This document shows positions 25,303-33,685 of a stretch of 64,000 nt of DNA, piece after piece. Under the pieces are notes generated by a model, which was given only the letters and a program-made list of their open reading frames with translations, had not been told where the DNA came from and did not search any database. The number at the start of each line of letters is the position of its first letter. Position 1 is the stretch's first letter. The stretch comes from Myxococcus sp. RHSTA-1-4. GTDB taxonomy: Bacteria; Myxococcota; Myxococcia; Myxococcales; Myxococcaceae. Both the position numbers and the translations under genes were made by a program. Where the stretch lies: the NCBI RefSeq assembly GCF_020037125.1, contig NZ_JAIQDG010000027.1, forward strand, positions 1-64,000. Direction: 5' to 3'.

Positions 25303-27594
25303 TCAGCGGAAGTACGGCGACACAGCCGCGGAGATGCGAGCGATGAGGTCCTCGGACTGCAACCGCTCATCACCGCTCAGCGCCGGGAGCTGCGCGGTGA
25401 GCGTGTCCTGTGCCTCGCGCAGGGTCGCGTAGGAGGCCAGGGTCTGCTGGGCCTTCAGGATGTCCACCATGGTGCGGCGCGCGGTGTAGCTCCGGATGCC
25501 ATCCGTGTTGAGCAGGATGGCCCGGACGTCGGCAATCACCAGCGGCAGCAACTCCGGTGAGTTGGGCGGATTGGCGGTGAAGATGCCGCGGCTCGCCGCC
25601 GGGTCCAGGTACAGGCGCGCGAGGGTGCGCCACGCAATCTCATCCGCCTGGGCGGCGTACGTCGCCGGCGCTCCGGCGGGGACCTGCAACGGCGGCCGCA
25701 CGTGAGCCAGGGTCAGGAGATACGCGGAGGCCCGCGTCTGGGCATTGCCCGCCCGCACGAACTGCAAGGGGAACTTGACGTAGAAGTCGAAGCTGCGGAG
25801 GAGCTGGGAGATGGGCCTCGTGCCGCGCAGCCAGACGTCGACCCGCTCGTGGAACCGGGGGATGTAGTACTTCGTGAGTGGGTCATCGAAGCGGTCACTG
25901 GGATTGCAGTAGGGGTCGACCGCCGTGTCCTCGTCCGTGCAGAACGCGAGGGTGGGGAGCTGCGTGGACAGCCCGTAGAGGTAGCGCACCGCCTCCACGT
26001 CATACGGCCCGGGCGTGTCCAGATAGACGGCATCCTCGTCCACCAGATAGTCCATCACCGAGGTGGCGCGAGGGCTCGCGGGGCCACCGTCGTACACCCG
26101 CGAGGCCATGAAGTTGTGGCGCAGTCCCAGGGTGTGGCCAATCTCGTGCAACACCACGTTCGTGAGGTACGCCTCCACCTTCTGCTTCTTGGTGAGCGGC
26201 GCGGTTGCCTCCGCCATGGCACTCCGCGAGGCCGGCGTCCACGGCTCGAGCTCCGCCTCCTGGGGCCCCCGCGGCTCCAGCTCGCACAGCGAGTCGCCCC
26301 CCATGCCGTTCCACGACAGGAGCAGCGGCCGGTCTGTCTTCAGCGTGGCGACGCCAGCCGTCGCGTCGTCACCGAACACCAGGTCGCCCCACCACACCCA
26401 CAGCGCGGGCAGGTACACGCTGGCGCCGCGAATCTCCCCCGTGTTGGGGTTGGTGCGCCAGTTGGCGAAGGCGAAGGGAACGGCCTCGTCCGTGTCGAAG
26501 ATGAGGGTGTTCTTCTCGTCATCCGCGAAGCTCGACAAGTCGTCGTCCACGACGGCCTCCAGCGCCTTGAAGCCGAACGCCGCGTTCCAGCCCTCGATGC
26601 CGCGCTTCACCGCTCCCACCAGGTCATAGCCCTGGTAGCGCGGGTCGTTCTGCACCGTGATGAGGCTGGGGGTGATGTGCCACCGGATGGGCTTCATGCC
26701 CGGGTGGATGTTCCACTTGGCGGCCACCTGCTCGGTCAGCAGCGTGTTCTGGATGTAGCGCGCCGGGCCCCGGAAGTAGTGCTCCCGGGGCGGCAGCGGC
26801 GTGGGCGTGTAGCCCGGGCTCTCCGCGTACCTGCGCAGGGCCAGGGCCAGGGTCCCCGAGTTCCGGAACGGGTTGGCCTCCAGGAGTTCGGCGGCGTCGG
26901 CGTCAGGCACGTCCAGGTAGCCGGTGAAGACCTGCTCGAAGGTGATGCCGTCCGCCAGGCGGCGGAAGCGCTGGGCGAAGATCAGCTCCACCTGGAACCG
27001 GACGCCGCGCCGGCTGAACGTGTCTCCCATCACCCCGAAGCGGTTGAGCCCCGCCGTCGGGTCGAAGAGCACGTACTGGTCCGAGCCTCGCGAGCGGTTG
27101 AACGGGCCGTGGCCGGTGACGATGGGGTACGCCTCCACCACCACGTCCGGGTCGAAGACGTCGCTCATCGCCTTGCGCTCGTCCACGTCCAGGACGAAGA
27201 GCTTGCCGTTCTGCTCCTTGAAGCTCACCACCCGGGTGCCCATGGATTTCGCGGCGTTGTAGAGCACGCCGCCCGGGTGGTTCTGCTTGAGATACGCGGA
27301 CATGAACCACTTCTGGCCCAGCTCGCTCCGCCGGATGGCCAGGTAGAAGCTGGTGCCGGAATCCTCCACCACGCCGTCCAGCTTCTGCTCCGCCTGCTGC
27401 TTCTGCTCCGCGCTCACCACGCGAGGCACGGCCACGAAGGCCCCATCCAGTTCCACCGGCAACCCGGCTTCGGGAGCTTCCGAAACACCGGGAGTCGAAG
27501 GGGTCGACGGCTCGCTACAGCCCGTGCTCAGCGCCAGGACCAGGGACGCGGCGCTCAACCAGACGCGAGGTGACGCGAATCGGCTTCTCCACAT
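25303..27594 (-). CDS. Metzincin-type zinc metalloprotease lipoprotein
   Basis: A 763-residue protein with a lipoprotein leader (LVLALSTGC, Cys26). The catalytic motif HEIGHTLGLRH (483-493) is a full metzincin HExxHxxGxxH, followed by a Met-turn SVMDYL. The N-terminal half (about 50-330) matches the DUF5117-like region and the C-terminal half the DUF4953-like extension found in bacterial outer-membrane zinc-dependent proteases. Such proteins are surface or secreted proteases of unknown substrate. ATG 27592-27594 was chosen over one 10 codons upstream because it gives a normal n-region. The gene is monocistronic, with hairpins beyond its stop. Confidence 0.87.
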   Translation of the reverse strand: MWRSRFASPRVWLSAASLVLALSTGCSEPSTPSTPGVSEAPEAGLPVELDGAFVAVPRVVSAEQKQQAEQKLDGVVEDSGTSFYLAIRRSELGQKWFMSAYLKQNHPGGVLYNAAKSMGTRVVSFKEQNGKLFVLDVDERKAMSDVFDPDVVVEAYPIVTGHGPFNRSRGSDQYVLFDPTAGLNRFGVMGDTFSRRGVRFQVELIFAQRFRRLADGITFEQVFTGYLDVPDADAAELLEANPFRNSGTLALALRRYAESPGYTPTPLPPREHYFRGPARYIQNTLLTEQVAAKWNIHPGMKPIRWHITPSLITVQNDPRYQGYDLVGAVKRGIEGWNAAFGFKALEAVVDDDLSSFADDEKNTLIFDTDEAVPFAFANWRTNPNTGEIRGASVYLPALWVWWGDLVFGDDATAGVATLKTDRPLLLSWNGMGGDSLCELEPRGPQEAELEPWTPASRSAMAEATAPLTKKQKVEAYLTNVVLHEIGHTLGLRHNFMASRVYDGGPASPRATSVMDYLVDEDAVYLDTPGPYDVEAVRYLYGLSTQLPTLAFCTDEDTAVDPYCNPSDRFDDPLTKYYIPRFHERVDVWLRGTRPISQLLRSFDFYVKFPLQFVRAGNAQTRASAYLLTLAHVRPPLQVPAGAPATYAAQADEIAWRTLARLYLDPAASRGIFTANPPNSPELLPLVIADVRAILLNTDGIRSYTARRTMVDILKAQQTLASYATLREAQDTLTAQLPALSGDERLQSEDLIARISAAVSPYFR

Positions 27595-28020
27595 GAGGGG
27601 CCTCCGGGTTGGGGATGCGCCCATCGCATCCCGTGCCGGACGAACGGTGGCGAGCGCGCGGGCTTCGCCTTTTCATTGCCGGCCACGGGAATGCCGCTCG
27701 GTGGGCAACGAGTTCGCCCGCCCGCGATATGCCTCCCGCGCGAATGCGTTCCCCTCCCCTCCCTTGCCCAAACCGGCTGAGCGCTGAACCGAGAGGACCG
27801 GGCCATGGCACAGGTGGCACAGCTTCCGTGCCACCCCCGTTGTGCCTCCTCGAAGGGAGCCGTGAACCTCTTCGAGCGAAAAGCCGCGAAGTCACGGGGG
27901 ACGCCATGGCTCCGGGCCGTGTCGAACACTGGCCCACGCCTTGCTCAAGGGGCGCGTGTCCGGCGGAGCGGCGCTCGCCGCGGCCGGCATGTCAAGCCAT
28001 CACCTTGAAAGGAACGAGAT
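27595..28020. other. 426-bp divergent intergenic region
   Basis: It separates the metzincin gene from the lipoprotein gene. No convincing ORF was found. The last bases before 28021 hold AAGGA, 7 nt from the ATG. Promoters for both genes must lie here but no clear sigma-70 or sigma-54 pair is visible. Confidence 0.5.
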
Positions 28021-28890
28021 ATGAGCGGGAATGCATTCACGCGGGCCGTCCTCGTGACGGCGCTGTGCACCGTCGTCGGAGCCGGCTGCGGCGGGCTGGA
28101 AGAGGACGCGCAGTTCCAGCAGCCCACGGTCGAGGAGCTGGGCACCACCGAGGCGGACCTGGCCCCGGACTTCACCTGCGGGCCCCACACCCTCACCTAC
28201 TACGTCGTGGACACGTCCATCAATCAGGTGGCCGGCATCCGCTGCGTGAAGGTGGTGAACGACCACTCATTCTCCTGGTACGGCGAGGGACGCTGGTCTG
28301 CCGGCAGCTTCACGTACCGCCACGTCGGCTATGCCGCGGGTGACAACTTCAACGGCGGGGTCAATTTCCGGGGCTCCATGGCGGACATCCATGGCAACGG
28401 CGAGAACGGAGCGGGGTTCTTCAACCAGAACCTGGTGATGACCGCCTCCCGCCCCGTCACCCAGGCTCCCCAGACAATTGATGTCTATGGCGGCGGCGTC
28501 AATGAGCGGTGGTACCTGGCCTCCTTCGGCACCACCCAGTACACGCAGCTGCCCTTCGAGCTCAAGAAGTGCGGCAGCGCCTACCTCGACCAGATGCACA
28601 TGGTGGGTCAGCCGGAGACCCAACATATCCGCTGCCTGCTGGACCTGAAGGTCGGAGCCAACCTGCCCTATGCGTGGGTGGGCAAGGGGACGCTGAGCAA
28701 CGGCCAGCCCTACTTCCACCTGGGCACCGGCAACTTCCAGCTCGGGGGCGGATGGGGAATGTCGGACCTGTGCCTCACGAACAGCCACGCCTGCAACACC
28801 TTCGCCTTTGGCAGCATCTCGCTGTCCCTGCTGTCCAACGGCAACATCTGGGTGACCGGGGCCTTGAACGAGACCTGGTATCGCCTCTGA
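28021..28890 (+). CDS. Unknown secreted lipoprotein, 289 aa
   Basis: A lipoprotein leader (VTALCTVVGAGC, Cys23) precedes a Q/E-rich spacer and a beta-rich domain with many aromatic and glycine residues (HSFSWYGEGRWSAGSFTYRHVG, YFHLGTGNFQLGGGWGMSDLCL) and five more cysteines that could form disulphides. I do not recognise the family. Composition and export suggest an outer-membrane or extracellular beta-sandwich protein. AAGGA lies 7 nt before the ATG. A 12-bp palindrome CGGCTCGAGCCG sits directly after the stop codon. Confidence 0.7.
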   Translation: MSGNAFTRAVLVTALCTVVGAGCGGLEEDAQFQQPTVEELGTTEADLAPDFTCGPHTLTYYVVDTSINQVAGIRCVKVVNDHSFSWYGEGRWSAGSFTYRHVGYAAGDNFNGGVNFRGSMADIHGNGENGAGFFNQNLVMTASRPVTQAPQTIDVYGGGVNERWYLASFGTTQYTQLPFELKKCGSAYLDQMHMVGQPETQHIRCLLDLKVGANLPYAWVGKGTLSNGQPYFHLGTGNFQLGGGWGMSDLCLTNSHACNTFAFGSISLSLLSNGNIWVTGALNETWYRL

Positions 28891-28977
28891 CGGCTCGAGC
28901 CGTCCGTTCCACCCGGGGAACAGTGATTTGCGCGGCGAGGCATGGTGGAACGGCGGCCCGCCGCGCATGATCTCCCC

Positions 28978-29904
28978 ATGGCCTCGTTCCGACCAGATCG
29001 TCGCAGCGTCCTCAAGGCCGCCGCACTCGGCGTCGCCACGACGCTGCCATTCCCGGGCTGCCGCGATTCGGCCCGTGCCAACCGCCCTCACGAGGAGGGA
29101 ACCTCCACCATGCCCCAGGCCACCGAGCCACGCATGCCGGCGCTCTTCATCGGGCACGGCTCTCCGATGAACGCCATCGAGAACAACACCTGGACCCACG
29201 GCTTCCGCTCGCTCGCCGGGCTGCTCCCCAAGCCCAGGGCCATCCTCTCGATTTCCGCCCACTGGTTCCTTCCCGGCACCTTCCTCACCGGGAACGAGCA
29301 CCCGCCGACCATCCACGATTTCGGCGGGTTCCCTCGCGAGCTCTACGAGATGCAGTACCCGGCCCCCGGCAGCATCGAGCTCGCGCAGCGCGTGGTGAAG
29401 CTCCTCGGGGCCTCTCGCGCGTCCATCCAGCACGACTGGGGGCTCGACCATGGCACCTGGACGGTGCTCCACCACCTGCGTCCCAAGGCGGACGTGCCCG
29501 TCGTGCAGCTCAGCATCGACGAGCGGCTCGCGCCCTCCGAGCACCTCGCGCTGGGCCGGGCGCTCGCCGGGCTCCGGGACGAGGGCGTCCTGGTCATGGG
29601 CAGCGGCAACGTGACGCACAACCTGCGGCACGCCTTCACGAGCATGCGGTCCGGGAACTCCGCCACCCCGGAATGGGCCGAGCGCTTCGACCAGGAGGTG
29701 GCCAGGGCGCTGGAGCAGCACGACGGCGCGTTCCTGGCGCGCGTCATCGAGACCGACGCGGGCCGGCTGTCCCACCCGAGCATCGACCACTACCTCCCGC
29801 TGCTGTACGTCGCCGGCGCCGCCAGCGACCGGGATGCCGTGCGCTTCCCGGTGAGCGGCTTCGACCTCGGCTCGCTGTCGATGCGCTCCGTGCTCCTCGG
29901 CTGA
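28978..29904 (+). CDS. ygiD: DOPA 4,5-extradiol dioxygenase-like protein with Tat leader
   Basis: About 308 residues. The body matches the LigB-type YgiD/DODA family: ALFIGHGSPMNAIE (zinc His), ILSISAHWFLPGTFLT (second His), PTIHDFGGFP, the DHGTWTVL block and the GSGNVTHNL block. E. coli YgiD is a zinc-dependent DOPA dioxygenase. Here a twin-arginine leader precedes it (RPDRRSVLKAAALGVATTLPFPGC), ending in a possible lipobox Cys28, so it is probably exported folded. ATG 28978 fits the Tat n-region; ATG 28942 adds 12 residues and has GAGG only 1 nt upstream. Confidence 0.8.
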   Translation: MASFRPDRRSVLKAAALGVATTLPFPGCRDSARANRPHEEGTSTMPQATEPRMPALFIGHGSPMNAIENNTWTHGFRSLAGLLPKPRAILSISAHWFLPGTFLTGNEHPPTIHDFGGFPRELYEMQYPAPGSIELAQRVVKLLGASRASIQHDWGLDHGTWTVLHHLRPKADVPVVQLSIDERLAPSEHLALGRALAGLRDEGVLVMGSGNVTHNLRHAFTSMRSGNSATPEWAERFDQEVARALEQHDGAFLARVIETDAGRLSHPSIDHYLPLLYVAGAASDRDAVRFPVSGFDLGSLSMRSVLLG

Positions 29905-29928
29905 GGCCAGCCCCTCCCGGCTCAGCCG
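29898..29928. terminator. Hairpin covering both convergent stop codons
   Basis: CGGCTGAG (29898-29905) and CTCAGCCG (29921-29928) form a perfect 8-bp stem. It contains the TGA of the dioxygenase gene and the stop of the lysR gene, whose ends are only 17 bp apart. Confidence 0.5.
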
Positions 29929-30815
29929 CCGGGGGGAGCCACCGAGAGCGGCCGTCCCTTGAGGAACTCCAGCAGGAAGTCGCGGAAGGCCGACACCTTC
30001 CTCGGCACGTGCTGGGTCCTCGGGTACAGCATCACCAGGGAGGTCGACGCGTGCGTGAAGCGCGGCAGCACGCGGACGAGCTGCCCGGACGTCACTTCCG
30101 CCTGGGCGAGGAACGTGGGGAGGATGGCGATTCCCGAGCCCGCCTTCACCGCCTCGCGCAGGAAGAACATGTCGTCGGCGAGCACGCGCGCGTTCTTCTC
30201 CGAGAGGCCCAGCTCGCCCAGGTACTTGAGCCCCCGGAACGCGACGATGTCATGGTGGGCCAGGTCCTCGGGCGCGCGGGGCGTCCCGCGGCGTGCGAGG
30301 TACGTCGGTGATGCGAAGAGCTGCACCTCGATGGGGGCGAGCCGGCGGACCCTCAGTGACGAATCCACGAGCTTCGCTCCCGAGGCGCGGAGCGCGAGGT
30401 CGAACCCCTCCGCCACCAGGTCCACGTTCCGGTTCGTGAGACGGCAGTCGACCCGCACGGAGGGATAGCGCAGGGTGAAGCGCGCGATGACCTCGGGCAG
30501 GAAGGTGGCCCCCATGTCATGCGGCGCGGTGAGGCGCAGCTCCCCCGACGGCGCCTCCTCCCGCTCGGGCAGCGTGCCCACTGCTTCCCGCAGCGAGGCG
30601 AGCAGTGGCGCCGCCCGCTCGTACAGCGCCGCACCGGCGGTGCTCAGCGACACGTGGCGCGTCGTGCGGTGGAGCAACTGTGCCCCCAATGAAGCCTCGA
30701 GACTCGCGACTCCCCTGCTCACCGACGACTTGGGCAGCCCGAGCTTGCGCGCCGCCTCCGAGAAGCTGCCGGACTCCGCGACGGCCACGAAGAGGCCGAG
30801 GAGGTTCAGGTCCAT
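29922..30815 (-). CDS. LysR-family transcriptional regulator
   Basis: A 297-residue LysR protein. The N-terminal winged HTH (MDLNLLGLFVAVAESGSFSEAARKLGLPKSSVSRGVASLE) is followed by the linker helix and a periplasmic-binding-type effector domain (SGELRLTAPHDMGATFLPEVIARF). The subgroup looks like the DsdC/AaeR-like 'LysR, TIM-box' cluster that uses MDLNLL starts. It is divergent from the tautomerase/esterase pair across 101 bp, the classic layout for a LysR target, and convergent with the dioxygenase gene. The start at 30813-30815 has GGTGG 5 nt upstream. Confidence 0.93.
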   Translation of the reverse strand: MDLNLLGLFVAVAESGSFSEAARKLGLPKSSVSRGVASLEASLGAQLLHRTTRHVSLSTAGAALYERAAPLLASLREAVGTLPEREEAPSGELRLTAPHDMGATFLPEVIARFTLRYPSVRVDCRLTNRNVDLVAEGFDLALRASGAKLVDSSLRVRRLAPIEVQLFASPTYLARRGTPRAPEDLAHHDIVAFRGLKYLGELGLSEKNARVLADDMFFLREAVKAGSGIAILPTFLAQAEVTSGQLVRVLPRFTHASTSLVMLYPRTQHVPRKVSAFRDFLLEFLKGRPLSVAPPGG

Positions 30816-30916
30816 TGTTCCACCAGGGGAATGCTCTTTTGCGCGTTGGACCGCTGGTGCCACCACGGCAACGCTCAATATAGAGCCTGGAACCCGAACT
30901 CCACAGGAGCACGGCC

Positions 30917-31108
30917 ATGCCCATCATCGACGTCACACTCATCGAGGGACGGCCCCCGGAGCGGAAGGCGGAGCTCATTCGCGAGCTGACGGACGCCGCG
31001 GAGCGGGTACTCGGCGTGCCGCGTGCCAGCATCCGTGTCCTCTTGAGGGAACTGCCGGCGGAGAACTGGGGGGTCGGTGGCGAGACCAAAGCCTCGACGC
31101 AACGCTGA
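30917..31108 (+). CDS. 4-oxalocrotonate tautomerase-like protein
   Basis: A 63-residue single-domain tautomerase. Initiator Met is followed by Pro2, the catalytic N-terminal proline after Met removal, in MPIIDVTLIEGRPPERKAELIRELT, and the fold continues with VPRASIRVLLRELPAENWGVGG, typical of 4-OT subunits. Known members isomerise unsaturated keto-acids or act as promiscuous dehalogenases. AGGAG lies 8 nt before the ATG. Its TGA overlaps the ATG of the esterase gene (TGATG), so the pair is translationally coupled and probably controlled by the divergent LysR. Confidence 0.9.
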   Translation: MPIIDVTLIEGRPPERKAELIRELTDAAERVLGVPRASIRVLLRELPAENWGVGGETKASTQR

Positions 31109-31878
31109 TGGGGGCGCGCCGCCGGGTGGCCTGGATGCTCGCGGTGCTCGTCGCGTTCGCGGCGGGCTGTAGCCGCACGGAACCTTCCACCAAGGAGCCA
31201 GCAGCGATGTCCGAACCCCCGAAGCCCCTTGTGTCTCCACGCGTGCTCACCCTGGAGCCAGCCTCGGGCCGGGCCGAATACCTGGTGGTGCTGCTGCACG
31301 GCGTGGGAGCGAGTGCGGACTCGTTCCTTCCCGTCGCGCGCGCGCTTGCCCCCGCGTTGCCACATGCGGAATGGGCCGTCCTGGATGGCCTGCACCCGTT
31401 CGATGGCGGGCCCACGGGACGGCAGTGGTTCAGCCTCCAGGGCATCACCGAGCAGAACCGCCCCGCGCGCGTGCGGCAGGCCGGTGCCGAGGTCTCGGCG
31501 TGGATTGATGGCGCCCTCGCGGCCCGAGGCCTGGGACGCGAGCGGCTGGTCCTCGTCGGCTTCTCGCAGGGCGCCATCCTGGCCAACTGGCTCACGCTTC
31601 ACCGCAAGCCGTCGCCCATGGCCGTCGTGTCGCTGTCCGGACGCCTCGCCGAGGACGCACCGCCGGCCCCGGAGATGACCACCACGCCGGTGCTGCTGGT
31701 CCATGGTGCGCGCGACACCATCATGCCCGTCAGCCTCGTTGACGAAGCCGCGCGCGGGCTCGAAGCCCGGGGCGCCCGCGTCCACGTACGGGTGCTGCCG
31801 GCGCTCGGCCACGGGGTCGATGATGCCGTGCTCCTGGAGGCGCGGCGCTTCCTGCGAGAGGTCCTCACGAGCCCGTGA
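31108..31878 (+). CDS. Carboxylesterase/phospholipase-type lipoprotein
   Basis: A 256-residue alpha/beta hydrolase with a lipoprotein leader (LAVLVAFAAGC, Cys21). The catalytic triad is visible: S153 in GFSQGA, D203 in HGARDTIMP and H235 in LGHGVDD, with an oxyanion block VVLLHGVGASAD. The sequence belongs to the carboxylesterase/lysophospholipase group (YpfH-like). It begins inside the stop codon of the tautomerase gene. An outer-membrane-anchored esterase beside a tautomerase and LysR suggests an inducible degradation or detoxification step, but the substrate is unknown. Confidence 0.85.
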   Translation: MGARRRVAWMLAVLVAFAAGCSRTEPSTKEPAAMSEPPKPLVSPRVLTLEPASGRAEYLVVLLHGVGASADSFLPVARALAPALPHAEWAVLDGLHPFDGGPTGRQWFSLQGITEQNRPARVRQAGAEVSAWIDGALAARGLGRERLVLVGFSQGAILANWLTLHRKPSPMAVVSLSGRLAEDAPPAPEMTTTPVLLVHGARDTIMPVSLVDEAARGLEARGARVHVRVLPALGHGVDDAVLLEARRFLREVLTSP

Positions 31879-31938
31879 CGAAGGGGCGCCGCTCGGACTC
31901 CCGGGCGGCCCGCTTCCAGGGGGCAGCGAGAAGTCGGG

Positions 31939-31967
31939 TTGAAATTTAGGTCAAACGACCTATATTT
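31939..31967 (+). promoter_or_regulatory. Sigma-70-type promoter overlapped by an 11-bp-arm palindrome (TetR operator candidate)
   Basis: TTGAAA (31939-31944) and TATATT (31961-31966) are separated by 16 bp. The palindrome AAATTTAGGTC-aaac-GACCTATATTT (31942-31967) has one mismatch and fills the space between and including the -10. The predicted transcription start, 6-7 nt past the -10, falls at 31973-31974, the A of the ATG. No ribosome-binding site exists upstream, so the mRNA is probably leaderless. The tetR gene of the same operon is the obvious repressor. Confidence 0.75.
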
Positions 31968-31973
31968 TGCCCC

Positions 31974-33095
31974 ATGCATACTCATGAAGGTCAGGTGCGG
32001 GACACCCCGCGGTACGACCCCGAGGGCGCGGTGGTGCTCGCGGGGGGCTATGGAGTCGTCGGTTCCGAGGTCGCCCGGATGCTCCGGGCCCGTCATCCCG
32101 CGCTGCCGCTGGTGCTGGCCGGGCGGACTCCGTCACGGGGCGAGGCCCTCGCGGCGGAGGTGGGGGCGTCACTCCAGGTGATGGACCTCGCGGGCCCCTC
32201 CCCGCTCGACTTCTCCGCGCGGGCCGTGGTCACGCTGGTGAACGACCCCGCGGACCGGCTGCTGCGCGCCTGCGTCCAGGCGGGCATTCCCGTGGTGGAC
32301 ATCACCCGCTGGACGGCGCGGGTCCAGCAGGCGCTCGCATTGCTGGCGGTGGAGCCGCCCCGGGCCCCTGTCGTCCTCGCCTCCGGATGGATGGCAGGCG
32401 CCGTCCCGCTGGTGGGCGCGGCGCTCTCCCGGGAGCTGGGGGGCGCCTCCACCGTGGAGGTCTCCATCCTCTACGACATGGCCGACCGCGCGGGCGAGGA
32501 CTCCATCGAGTTCATGGACCGCATGCACGTCCCCTTCGAGGTGATGGAGGAGGGACGGCGCCGGGTGGTGGAGCCGCTGACCGAGGCGCGCAAGGTCGAG
32601 CTCGGGGGCCGGCAGCACCGGGTGCTCCGGCTCGACACGCCCGAGCAGCTCACGCTTCCCCTGGTCCTCGGCGCGAGGACGGTCTCCACGCGCATGGGCT
32701 TCTCGGACGCGTCGGCCACGCTCGCGCTCCAGGCCGCCCAGGGGCTGGGTCTCTTCCACCTGCTCCGGGGGGAGCGCTTCCGGCGCCTGCGCCGCGCCCT
32801 GATGCACGGCTCCGGAAAGGGAGGACGGGCCGAGGTCCGCGTCGAGGTGACCTCCGGCGCGGGGGCACGCGCGCTCACGCTGGTGGATGCACGCGGGCAG
32901 GCACACCTGACGGCGGCCGGCGCCACCCTGGCGCTGGAGCGCGCGCTCGGACTGGATGGAGACGCCCCTCCCCGGGGTGTCGCCTTCCCGGAGCAGACGC
33001 CCTCCCCCGAGCGGGCGCTCGAGGCGCTGCGCTCCCTGGGCGTGGAGCTCGTGCTGTCGCCCGGCGCCCCGGACGCGGAGAGGCGGGCGGCATGA
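31974..33095 (+). CDS. Saccharopine dehydrogenase-family NAD(P)-binding protein
   Basis: A 373-residue protein of the saccharopine-dehydrogenase-like family. The Rossmann motif GGYGVVG lies at 24-30 within VVLAGGYGVVGSEVARML. It is followed by LVLAGRTPSRGEALAAEVG and the NDPADRLLRACVQAGIPVVDITR block typical of this group, where a short-chain reaction on an unknown substrate is likely. The C-terminal region (about 290-373) is variable. The gene has no ribosome-binding site and begins at or one base after the predicted transcription start. Its stop overlaps the tetR start by 4 bp. Confidence 0.83.
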   Translation: MHTHEGQVRDTPRYDPEGAVVLAGGYGVVGSEVARMLRARHPALPLVLAGRTPSRGEALAAEVGASLQVMDLAGPSPLDFSARAVVTLVNDPADRLLRACVQAGIPVVDITRWTARVQQALALLAVEPPRAPVVLASGWMAGAVPLVGAALSRELGGASTVEVSILYDMADRAGEDSIEFMDRMHVPFEVMEEGRRRVVEPLTEARKVELGGRQHRVLRLDTPEQLTLPLVLGARTVSTRMGFSDASATLALQAAQGLGLFHLLRGERFRRLRRALMHGSGKGGRAEVRVEVTSGAGARALTLVDARGQAHLTAAGATLALERALGLDGDAPPRGVAFPEQTPSPERALEALRSLGVELVLSPGAPDAERRAA

Positions 33096-33685
33096 GCACG
33101 CGGGGTGCCTCCCGCAAGGGACAGGAACGCAGCGAGGCCATCCTCGAGGCGGCGGAGCGGCTGCTCGTGGACGAGGGCCACGCGGCGCTCTCGCTGCGCG
33201 GGGTGGCCCAGCGGGCCGGCATCCGGCTGGGCAACCTGCAGTACTACTTCGCCACTCGCGAGGAGCTGGTGCGGGCCCTGCTCGCGCGCGTCCTGGAGCG
33301 GGCGACGGCGCGGCTCGAGGAGCGGGTGGGCGCGGCGGGGGACTCGGCCGGGGCGCTCGACAAGGCGTTGGAGTTCCTGCTGGAGGATCAGAAGCACCCC
33401 GCCAGCTACCGGCTCCTCTATGACTTGTGGGCACTGGCGGCGCGGGAGCCCGCCATCGCCGCCGAGCTCCGGGTCTTCTACGCGCACTACACCGACGCGG
33501 CGGCGGCGCTGCTGGCCAGGGCGGCTCCCGGGCTGTCCCGCGCCGAGGCCCGCGTGCGAGCGGAGCTCCTCGTTTCACTGCTGGAGGGGCTCTCGCTCTT
33601 CCGCTCCGGGACGGTGGGCGCGCCCGATTCGCGGGTGGAAGCGGGGCTGCGGCGGTTCGTGTCCTGGCTCAGGGACACCCCCTAG
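33092..33685 (+). CDS. TetR-family repressor
   Basis: A 197-residue TetR protein. The N-terminal HTH (ALSLRGVAQRAGIRLGNLQYYFATREELV, about 30-58) is canonical; the C-terminal ligand domain is all-helical and ends FVSWLRDTP. It is translationally coupled (ATGA) to the dehydrogenase-like gene, so the operon is probably autoregulated through the palindrome at 31942-31967. Its TAG and the stop of the convergent lipoprotein gene share the four bases CTAG. Confidence 0.93.
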   Translation: MSTRGASRKGQERSEAILEAAERLLVDEGHAALSLRGVAQRAGIRLGNLQYYFATREELVRALLARVLERATARLEERVGAAGDSAGALDKALEFLLEDQKHPASYRLLYDLWALAAREPAIAAELRVFYAHYTDAAAALLARAAPGLSRAEARVRAELLVSLLEGLSLFRSGTVGAPDSRVEAGLRRFVSWLRDTP

